Assembly: GCA_024305405.1 (NCBI GenBank)
Contig: JAKNDB010000085.1
Coordinates: forward strand, 1,499,001 to 1,563,000
DNA: 64,000 bases
From: Dirofilaria immitis
Taxonomy: Eukaryota > Nematoda > Chromadorea > Rhabditida > Onchocercidae
Reading direction: 5' to 3'
Shown here piece after piece: positions 53,960 to 64,000 of the stretch. Numbering within the stretch: the stretch's first letter is position 1; each line of letters opens with the position of its first letter. Both the position numbers and the translations under genes were made by a program. The notes below the pieces were generated by a model. That model was not told the DNA's origin. It made no database searches and saw only the letters and a list, made by a program, of their open reading frames with translations.

Positions 53960-56900
53960 ATGAGCGGTGGATTTGGACGAGGGTATGTTTTTTTTAGTTT
54001 CAAATTTAATTAAATTGTAAATTAGATGAAAATGTATTTTCTTTTTGAAATTTGATTAGAAAACAAAATTTATCGAATTTGAAGTAACTAAATTTGAATT
54101 TTTGAATATGGTAGACATAGTTAAATTTTAAGGTAGCAGCAGTTCATTGCAAAAGGCGTATTAAAAATCGATTAAATAGTGATTTATCATTTTTTTTTCG
54201 TATTATCTTATGCAATGAAGGAATTGTTTACTAAAAAATCAAAAGCCAATTTTTTCACTTTATATTATAATATTCTTTTCGATATCCAATTAGTTATTGG
54301 TTAACTCAATAAACAAATTAATAGTGTGGTTAGTACTGTCTGTCATAAGTTAGTACTAATATTTTTCACCGATGTTACTGGTGTTAAATATATAAACTAA
54401 ATCAATGATCAGGTGTAGTGTATCGAGCTATACACGTTTGCGTATAAATCATTTTTACTATTTGCTTGAGTTCCTTATTTAATTGCTTTGTTTGCGTTTG
54501 GTTTTTCTTAAAATATGAAATATTTTTACTCCGATTTCCTTATATTTGTTAAATGAAAATATAATCAGAAACCGTTTCTCTTTGTTGAGCTATAATTAAT
54601 TCTGCAGAAAAAAAAATGAAATTTACCTTTTCTTTCTCTAATCAAAACGAAATTTCAGGCGAATCATCCAGCAAGAAGTTGATGATTCATATATTTCGCA
54701 ATCACATATTACTCGGGTAGTTTTAGTTTTCAAAAATTTTATGAAGCAGACAAGGATTTAAGTAAAATACATTTAAAGAAATATCCATTCTTGTATTTTA
54801 CCTCCGTATTCATTGTGCAAAATAAAATGAGTTAGGCACTACATAGTAATTTAGGTATTATTCACTTCTTGTTATAGTGAATACTTATTTTTGCTTGATC
54901 TTACAATTGTGTAATATATAATTATTTTATGAGAAGCATTTAAAGAAAAATTATATCATGAAGAATTTAGTTTGCATGTATGGAATTAGATTACATGATT
55001 TGTGCGAATTTTGCAGGTCAATAATAGCAATGAAAGAAGTCGTAATGGGAACAATGATACACGAAATTCTTTTGCGATTGGGAAAAGTAATTTTCCAAGT
55101 TCTACAAAATATTTAGCAAGTATATTTTAAACATGATTGGCTAAGAAACTCAATCGTATCACTAATTTCATATTGGAAATCTTAAATTATTTTGATATCC
55201 GAGATAACATTAATGTTTTTCTGACAATTAATTTTGATTAGTCGAATAAGAAGATACTTATTCTTTATAATTTATTAATAAATTAATAAATAGATTTGCA
55301 TGTTTATACAATTTCAGTAAACCTCTTTTAGAATAGTGAATTAAATGATTATTCATTATTTTATGTTCGTCTCTTTTTCATCGTAATTACTTATATAAAA
55401 GAAAACTTTATTTATTAAAATTTGGCATATAATAATAGTTAAGCAGTAATGTTTTAGGGGAAGCAGTTTTGGAAGTAGAATGGAATTTTTCCAGACTTTA
55501 ATCGAGGTATTAACTAATAAATTGCATTGGCTGAATGATATTTATTACTGTTTGATGTTTATTTGCTCTGTTTGTTTTTATACAGTCATTCTAACATTTT
55601 ATTTGAACATTGCGGAATTTTATCGGATTCTGTATTATATATATTTGAGATAGCAATGGTCAAGGTACTAATGGACGGATTAGTGGAAGAAGTAGGGACG
55701 ACGATAATGAAGAAGGCAGATTTGGACGAGGTTTGCTGTCAACATTATATTTACTTGCTAAAATTTTAAAATTCCATTTTGAAAACACTTTTATCAGTCT
55801 AAATTAAATAGTAATCGATATCATTTAAGGTATGCGGAAAAAAACGCGAGTTTAAAATTATCAGAAGCACTGAATTCAGATTCAGATGTCTTGAGTACAT
55901 TCAATGACGTTGGTAATCGCCGTGGTCGAATTTTTACGAGAGGTGGTCGTGGCAGTGCTTTTTTGGTGGTCGCATGGACGATAACAAATATTCATCCAAT
56001 CATGAAGCAAGCAACGAATTTTCTTCCGGATTTTCAACCGAACGTCCTGGGGAATTTTCATCGGGATATATTGGTAGAAGTGGTGAAAGCAGAAGATCTT
56101 CAAAAGCTGGCGGTCGTGGTGGTGGTTTTGGTGCTGGCGTTAATTTGGACGACACTGATTTCTTCGGTTCCAGGGATCGTGCTAGTAATTTTACTGGTGG
56201 TCGCGGCAGCAGTTACGAAAGTCATAAAGGGTTTGCTGATGATTTTTTACGACCTAAAAGTTGCAACCGTGGATTTAGAGGAGGAAATATTGATCGCGGT
56301 TCCTCCGGTGGTCGCGGTTTTCGTGCTGTCAGGAGTGATTTTAATAGTGACATGGATGAAAGTGACTGTAAATTCGATAGTCAGCGCAACGGATTCTCAA
56401 GTAGGCGAGGTGGTACTTATGACTTCGATAGCAGTTATAATAATGATGGTTTTGGTGGATTTGGTAGCAGACTAAACACTGAAAAAGTTTCCTTTGGCGC
56501 TCGAAATAGTGGTTTTAATAGTGAAGGTATTGCTTGAACATGTTTGGAAACACTTATTTCGAAGTTTGCAAAATAGAAATTTTTATTTAGTTAAAATTGT
56601 TTTGCTTCCTTCAACTATAAGAATATCTTTGTTTATTAATATGCAAAATCTAGGCTACTCGAAATACCAGTGAAGTGGCCATTGAATAATCGGACCTTTC
56701 GATGTTTTGAATATGTATATTTCGGGACACTTTGATAGTTTATTTATAGGATTTAAATTCATTTAATAAAATATTTTTCATGAATAAGAGCATTTTCAGG
56801 AAGAATGGGATTTGGTCGCTCTAAATTCAATAGTGATTGGAATGATAAAGGAATTAGTGGTCGAGGTAAAATAAAATGCGATTTACTCTTCTTTTGATTA

Positions 56901-59900
56901 ATCATCTGGAACAGTGGGTCAGGAATATTTTTAAAGCCTAGTCAGTTGAAAAAAGTCGAATGATTTATCATTTTGGAGTATATTCCTTTTATGGAGGATT
57001 TTATATGCTTCAGTAAAATTTTTCTGCTAATGTTCTAATTTTTTGTCTTCAATAGTTTATCGAGGAATTGTTTTTTGTTAGTTGTAATAAAAATTTATGT
57101 GCATTTCTAATATAACATTTTATAGGAAATCAGTATATGTCGGATTTGAACGTAAGTTGCTTTGAATTCTAAAATCAAAGGGAATAATATAGTAACGCAA
57201 AAAATGTTTCAAGGATAGGTTGCTTTTTGCATATTGTCTTTCTTTATGTGCCAAAAATAACAGAAATGATTACTGGTTGTTTTTCAACTCTTTTTATGAT
57301 TGTTTCCTTTATTCTAATAAGCTATTGTTTTTAGAAAAGTAGAACTAATTATCACAGCCGCGCATTCGAAAATGGAGGTATTTTATTTGATATAAAAGCA
57401 AAAGTTTTAATTGGTTAATTAAATTAAATTGGATATTTTAAAATATGTAATACTCAGAAATAAAATTTGTTCATTATCTTCGCAAACTTTTTTCAGCGGA
57501 ATCTCGTCCATCGTCTCATATTCCGGAAGATCGACCTATCGATGAAATGTATGACGAGGATGCAGAGAATGCAAAATATGAGGTCATTGTTCGTTTTTTA
57601 AAAGAATGGATTTAGACGAAACAAAATTTTATTATCTTTCTTAATATTGAGAGACGAAAAAGATGATGGGAAATAGAAGACAAAATCTTCCTATTTTTTA
57701 AAGTATATGTCATAAGATCTGAGGGGTGAAACGAAACTGTGGATCTCAGATTATGTCATCTTTAACTGAACAGTAATTGGTTTTTTCATATTTTGAACTT
57801 ATATATGTATATACATCTCTTTACATGGATTATAATGCTTTATAACGTTGTTTCATGCTATAACTTTCGTTATAGATAAGTGATTTGGACCAAGAAGTTG
57901 TGATAACAGGAGTTCCAGAGTTGCAGAAATTACTAAAATTAGAGTAAGTTTATATAAAAACCATTGAAGTAATAAACTTTAAAATAATGCTGATATGGGA
58001 ATTATGTTTGTTTTGAAATATTGAACTTGTGATTTAACTTCAGCAAGTTTTTCCTTGAATTTTAGAGATTGGAAAAATGCAGGTTTTGGAGATTTATTAT
58101 TGCAAAATATTACCGAAAAATCATTCTTCTCGATACCGCGACGTATTCAGGCTGCCGTTATTCCACTTATACAGAATGGTTAGTGCAGTAAATTGGAAAT
58201 GAATATGTATAGCTTTTAATTATCTTGGATGGAGTCGTCAATTTCAGTGTAATATATATATGCACACGTATATACAGACATGTACGTGTAGGAAAATTTA
58301 TGTATATGTATTACTCTATTCCAATTGTTAAGATATTTTGCTAGTGTTATTTATTCAGCCATCATATTTTTTAATGGACAAATTATGTTTTATTAAGGCT
58401 GGGATATAGTCGGGCATGCCGAAACAGGTAGCGGTAAAACGGCTGCATTCGTTTTACCAATTATCAATCATATCATGAATAATGGTGAGCCAACTAATTC
58501 AAAATGTGCTCCCATTGCCTTGATACTGGCACCAACACGTGAATTGGTCGGACAACTATACAATCAAACTCGAAAATTCGCTGATGGTATTTTAATCAAT
58601 TTATATAGTGGATATAGAGTAGACAAATTAGAAAGTAGTACTCTGGTTTTTATTCAGGAAAATTCTGAAATTTTACTTTATTTTGTTCGGAGAGGTCGTC
58701 GAACTTCATCTAACATATACTATCATGTAATATACGTGCACGATTCTTTAGACGTTATTGGATAACTTCTGATTTAATCCGACATTTTAACAGTATAACC
58801 TGTTTTCTGAATCACTAAATTTTTGTCGTTTGCATTGCTGAGATGGTTTTAATAACATTTCTAATTATAAGTCATTTCGGTATTTTAAGATTGATTGCTA
58901 CTACGTTCATTTCTCTTTATTAAGATCTTGAATATTTCGTATTACACTGACATCTCATTAATGAAAATGGAGCTTCATCACTAACAATTGCATCGGCTTT
59001 ACTCGTTGTAATGAGACCTTCTGTTGTAAATTGAATACAAGAAATTTTTTCGTACTTTTATGATGTAATTTTTAGGAACTGGTGTAACAGTGGCGAAAGC
59101 ATATGGGCAGTACAAAATGATGGAAAATATAATGGAATTGGAAAGAGGTTGTAATATACTATTTGCGACAATGGGAAGATTGAAAGATTTTTTGCGGCTT
59201 GGAAAGGTGCCACTTTAATTAAATGATATTTATAAAATTGGTTTTAGAGATTTTATTTTTGCAATAATTCACTAATATTTGTCGTATGAATATTTTATGG
59301 AATTATCTGATTTTCGATTATTACCGTCAGGAACTGAAGTAAGTGAAGAAATGTATGTGCATGAAATATTACGTTAGACAAGAGACAGGAGTGAATTTGT
59401 ATTTCGGCATAATTCGAATGCTATTATATTTCAGTATTCTAGTTCAAATTCAGAATTTTGACATTCTGTTAACGAATATGAGAATTTCTCAAATATCCAA
59501 GATGAATAAATTTTCTAAAAAGAAAAGAATTAAATATATTTCTATGGCGTTATTGCTTGGAGGAAACTTAATATTTATTTAGGTGAAGTTGCACAATATC
59601 AGTTTTTTTGTTTTGGATGAAGCTGATCGTATGCTTAGTGAAGATTCCTTTCATAGAGATGTCATGGATCTTATTCACACTCCTGGTTTTCCATCGGTAA
59701 GTTTATGCGAATAACATTTTGTCTTAATTAAGTGTTATGAAAAATGTATTAGAAATCAAAAATATTTTTTTTAAAAATAAAACGTTCATAAATATATTAT
59801 TGCTTGAGGACGAGTTAAGTTTATTCGAGCTAAATCTATCTCGTGATTCAATGAGTTTCCTAAATTTTCAGAAAAAATCTGATCAGTGTCTAAATTTAAA

Positions 59901-61483
59901 AATAATATTTTGCAGAAAAAAATCGACAGACTTTGTTATTCAGCGCTACTTTTGCACAGAAAGAACAGGAATTAGCTTCAAAAATTATGAAAGAAGACCA
60001 TGCATTTGTGTCAAATGGTAAAGTTGCTTCTGCTAATCCACTCGTTGAACAGAATTTTATCGAGGTAGCCAAATTTTATCTCTTTCTCTGGTGCATGCTT
60101 ATTTAACTATTTAGATCACTGCTACTTATGTAGAGTTAGGTTGGTGTGGAAATTCGTTATGCTAATTTCTTATTTTGGTTATTCGAAACAATGCTATTTA
60201 AAATATTTTACTTATTCCTAAACTTCACTTTTTTTCACCCAAAAATATAGTGGGGCTTAATAAATAGATTTTTATGAGGAAGCCTTTTGCTATCAGATTT
60301 TCAGGTTACATCCGCAAATAAATTTGACAAATTGATAGAATTATTAGAAGACGATAGAGCGAATAATGGTGATGTAGAACGTACCTTGGTTTTTGTTCAA
60401 CGAAAAAAAATGGCCGATGTTATAGCTTTAAATCTTGTTCAGAAAAATATACGATCAAGTAGTATTAGCGGGTAATGTGCTGCATCTTTCATTAAAATTT
60501 GTTTTGTATGGAAATTCAGTTTAGATCATATTGGAATTCAAGCGATTTATCTGTTCTTATGAACTCTTTATTTTCGCTGAGTTATATTTGTAATGGTTTA
60601 CTCGTAATAAATTTTGAGAAACTTAAAGAGTTTCCATTGTTCTAATCGCTTATGGAATGAATTAGTGACAGTTTACTTCAAGTAAATCAGGAGTGTTAAA
60701 TTAATACAAGAGCATTTTATACTTGATAATTGGTATAAATATGGAATCATTAAATACCATATATAAACAGAAGTATAAATTATAGCGACCGCACACAGAA
60801 ACAACGTGAAGAAGCACTCACCGATTTTCGGAAAGGTAATATTAAGGTTTTGGTTGCTACTGATGTTTGCGCACGTGGTATTGATATTAAAGATCTCCAA
60901 CATGTTAGTTTACACATTTTGATATTAAAGATCTCCAACATGTTAGTTTACACATTTTATTTGTTCTTATTTATTTTTATATGCTTACCATTTCTTAATT
61001 TCATTTGAATTCACTTTCATTACTTACTTAGATTGATTTTTTTTTGATTGATTGGAAGCGAACATCTACAATACTTATGTTATATATCCACATGTATTTG
61101 GTATGATTTATTTTAAGGTAATTAATTATGACATGCCAAATGATCGTATAACTTATGTACATCGTATCGGCCGTACCGGTCGTCTCCATCGAGGTAAAGC
61201 AACGTCATTCATTAATCGAGCTGAACAAGATTCAGCTCTGATTGCTGATATTATTCAGGTATTCAATTTTGTAGTACAGATTTAACAACATTGGGACTAG
61301 ACATGATAGCAAATATTTATTGCATGTTTTATATATATTTATTAATCCTTGTGATAGTGATTGAAAAATAGAAATGTTGTCCTGATTTAGGTAGTTCGAG
61401 AAGTGCAGCAAATACCTCCTGATTTTCTTCTTGAAATCGCTAACAATCGCATGGGTTATGCAGGAATTCAGCGTACGTTTTAG
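53960..61483 (+). CDS. Vasa-like DEAD-box RNA helicase
   Basis: This is an ATP-dependent RNA helicase of the Vasa/DDX4 type, expected in germ-line RNA granules. Exons: 53960-53982, 54659-54716, 55017-55086, ~55458-55474, 55654-55730, 55830-56526, 56800-56865, 57126-57151, 57335-57377, 57497-57582, 57876-57943, 58066-58178, 58398-58586, 59076-59206, 59583-59696, 59916-60064, 60305-60471, 60786-60903, 61118-61258 and 61391-61483; about 815 residues. The first ~390 residues are Gly/Arg/Phe/Ser-rich (MSGGFGRG start, [13 protein letters not shown]). No CCHC zinc knuckles are visible, unlike C. elegans GLH proteins. Core motifs in order: FSIPRRIQ (Q), AETGSGKT (I), PTREL (Ia), TMGRL (Ib, usually TPGRL), VLDEADRML (II), FSATF (III), FVQRKK (IV), [11 protein letters not shown] (V) and [10 protein letters not shown] (VI). 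The usual GG motif is replaced by AYGQYKM. Three homopolymers (55838, 55959, 59916) need one extra base each, and the 55458 exon is uncertain. A MUT-14-like or other paralogue is possible. Confidence 0.88.
60881..60958. repeat. 38-bp perfect tandem duplication across a splice donor
   Basis: GATATTAAAGATCTCCAACA followed by TGTTAGTTTACACATTTT occurs twice in tandem (60883-60920 and 60921-60958). The copy junction repeats the end of the motif-V exon and its GTTAGT donor. Only the first donor keeps the reading frame, because 38 is not a multiple of three. Confidence 0.95.
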
Positions 61484-64000
61484 ATTTCTCATTGAAAAAA
61501 AAATAAATTCTTGGGTGAAGAAAAAGTGGTTTGGTTAAAATATTGGAGATATAATATTAATTAAAATAATGGAAAGTTGTCAAACTATTTACAATTTTAA
61601 AAACTATTCTTGGATTTTTTTAGTATAATAGTGTTCTTGTAGTCCATTTTTCCGTAATCATTTCATTTTTGCATAAAAAATTTTTGATAAGCATTAAATT
61701 AAATTGATATCTTTGTCGAACAATAATGTTTCAGGATCTGGTTGGTGATTTTTGCTGGGAAATTGAAAAATGGAATTTTAGAAATATAGATGTATGGATT
61801 TCCATTTTTATTTTAATTAAATTTGCTTAAAATCTATCTCATTTGTAACTGATGCTAACTAAATCATTATTCAGCTAGGAGATTTCTAAATCAAACAAAA
61901 ATTTATTTTCGTGCTTTTTTCTTCTCTCTAGAAAATCCTTTCAAAAAAAAGTAAATTAGCAAATAGTATAAAAATTATCATCGTCAATTGCAATTATAGA
62001 TGGAAGAATAAAAATTTCAGACATACTAATTTTGGAGAAAATGAGCAATCGAACTTTGATAATGATTAGGAAATCAAGATATTCTCGGCGATTTTTTCTC
62101 CTTTTTCTTCAAATTTTTCATCTTGTTAATTATATCTAGATTAATAGACGTATTTCTATCTACTAGATAAATGATATTTATGAGATGATAACATTTCCAC
62201 TGCATAATACCTTGCTCAGCTTTAATTCCAGCTTATTCTATCTATGGCTTTGATGCTCTCTACTTAACACTCTTTTATCTGGGTTAATTATTGCAATCAC
62301 CACTTTTTTATTCTAGATCTTATAATTTCTGCAGTACAAGGTTCTGTAATTTCAAAATGGCAATATGTCTGTGTAAACTGTATCCATTCTATTCATCAAA
62401 TTTGTTCATTACGTTGGTAAACAAATATTTTAGAGATGCTAACAGCAATGATATTGAGGGATTCGAACTTTAAATGAATCATTTTACATTTCAGTATAAC
62501 CGCACATAGCAAAAGGATTTTGTATTATCCTTATAAAGGAACGGTAAAAACGTTTTAACTTTCCACAAATCAGCTAAATTTTCGAGCACTCTATCGCTTA
62601 AAATTTGCATGAATACATTCATTTTACTAAATGAGTTATCAGATTCGTTTTTAATAAGTTAGGGTTATGACACTAACGAAAAGACAATTTTGAATTATGC
62701 AAATGATATTTGTAATTCAGATATATTTTTAGGTGAAATTTAAAATAATAAATTCATTACTCTTTCTACTGATTTTTAGTTTTCCTGTTTTCCCATAATT
62801 TTATTTGTATGCAAACTGTGGCGTGGGTTTTCTTTCACGAAACGGACTTGCGAACGCGAGGTATACTTAAAGCATAAGCGATTTTGAGTGTTTCAAAAGC
62901 TCCGAAAAAAATCCAGGAGAATATTGTTGTATGCTGACAAATAATCTCATCTATTAACATTTTAAGAAATATTGAGCGATGATAGCCGTCGGTTCGCGTT
63001 TTGCTCTTTCCCATAATCCTGTTTTTACTGGCGTATTCACGATTAGATTATTGATTGAAAGCTCGTTTCCTTAAATAATCGATAATTCTACTATCATTAC
63101 CAGCGATGTATTCTGATCTTAGTGGATTTCTTCTTTTCATTTTTTCCAAATATGCATTGAATTTAATAGTATTTTCTACAAGTTTACAAGTTTTCAAATG
63201 AAGTTAGATCTAAAGTTACTCTTAGATTCTGGAAAAATTCAACAGCATCAGAAGATGAGATTTAAAAAATGCGAGAAAGATAGAAAAGAAAAAATGAAGT
63301 TGTCTTTAACTGTTAGGATATAATTTTATTTTAATTCATATTTTGTCTTCTTTGTTATATAGTGAATTCTGGATGTTTTTTCTTTTAATTTATTTTTATT
63401 AATGAGAAATGAGAGTGAAGCAGTAGTTGACTTTCATATATTATTTTTATGACATTTTAATTAAAATGAAAGAATAAAGATACATATGAAAAATACATGT
63501 GATTTTGGACTCAAATGCAAAATACAAAAGTATTTTTCTATATATCCTATATAAATATATATATATATTCTCACTAATATGTGTGTATAATATTGGGCAA
63601 GCTAAAGGCAAGTAATATATACTTCATGCTTATTTGCCTATTGTAATTTAAATTTCTTTTGCATTTTATCATCTAACTGTAGTAAAAATGGATAATTATA
63701 GGAAATGAGCAACAGGCTGTGCTACTATGAAATAAAAATTGGTGATCCGTGCTAGTGTTTTTATTGAATTGTTAAGAAAATTTACATGCTGTTGCCTTAT
63801 ACTTCATTTAATTTTTTACATTATAAATATATATTAGTGTGTTATTATGTTATTTGTTTCACTAATAGCTTTTATGTTTTTGTTTAACATACTAACATTT
63901 CATTAATAATTGAAATAATCCAAGAAATCGATATCCAAATTAAGGCAGTTAGTTGTTAGTTATATGTTTCATTTGATCATTTTTTACTAGCATATCTGTG
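61484..64000. other. 3' flank of the helicase gene, no gene recognised
   Basis: AATAAA at 61502-61507, about 20 bases after the stop, is a possible polyadenylation signal for the helicase. Further on there are only short open frames. A GC-richer patch at about 62816-62885 gives a 21-residue minus-strand open segment that I cannot identify. A (TA)n run is at about 63555-63570. Confidence 0.5.

Noticed and set aside
55563..55769. 68-codon frame containing [14 protein letters not shown]
   Set aside because: The same bases read [14 protein letters not shown], which fits the RG-rich helicase and joins in phase downstream.
55891..56475. 194-codon valine-rich + strand open frame
   Set aside because: Its first ~25 codons are real helicase sequence; after the T6 run at 55959 it runs out of frame, while the neighbouring frame gives the RG-rich protein.
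62291..62473. 60-codon open frame with an acceptor, an ATG and a GTAAAC donor
   Set aside because: No downstream exon found in the window and the peptide is uninformative.
62450..62475. tRNA T-loop-like GGATTCGAAC on the minus strand
   Set aside because: The bases around it do not form the T stem, and no acceptor or anticodon stem is visible.
62816..62885. GC-richer patch with a 21-residue minus-strand frame ending FRERKPTPQFAYK
   Set aside because: Too short, with no clear acceptor or partner exon; left as unexplained sequence.

Overview
The window is AT-rich nuclear DNA from a nematode, most likely a filarial worm (Onchocercidae). The evidence is small exons with GT...AG borders and TTTCAG-type acceptors, possible spliced-leader acceptors just upstream of start codons, long AT-rich introns full of simple repeats, and metazoan gene content. 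No bacterial, plasmid, phage or CRISPR feature was seen, and no tRNA or rRNA was recognised. The species cannot be fixed from the sequence alone.

Four protein-coding genes were reconstructed exon by exon. (1) 3130-10162 (+) is a Fos-family bZIP transcription factor of 543 residues whose eight exons join in frame without correction. (2) 25130-44094 (+) is a large CEP170-like centrosome/microtubule protein, with possible extra 5' exons at 15405-15440 and 16118-16246. (3) 45483-50298 (-) is Mediator subunit 17 (MED17, mdt-17 in C. elegans), convergent with gene 2. (4) 53960-61483 (+) is a Vasa-like DEAD-box RNA helicase with a Gly/Arg/Phe-rich N-terminal half and divergent core motifs. Genes 3 and 4 are divergent across about 3.6 kb.

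The strongest unexpected result is that genes 2, 3 and 4 each contain points where the reading frame breaks at a homopolymer, and in every assigned case one extra A or T restores both frame and splice phase. The clearest are 34381-34385, 36877-36882, 37106-37111, 45654-45658, 49087-49091, 55838-55844, 55959-55964 and 59916-59922. This looks like systematic under-calling of homopolymers in the assembly, so automatic gene models here will be truncated or split. Real frameshift alleles cannot be excluded without reads.

The rest is gene-poor: flanks at 1-3129 and 61484-64000, a desert at 10163-25129 (with the two possible exons), and long introns. These hold microsatellites, minisatellites, recent short tandem duplications and several strong inverted repeats. 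The best of these are a 46-bp-arm hairpin at 16444-16556, a perfect 20-bp stem with a 6-base loop at 51782-51827, and a 26-bp palindrome at 12336-12361. A 38-bp tandem duplication at 60881-60958 copies a splice donor of the helicase gene.
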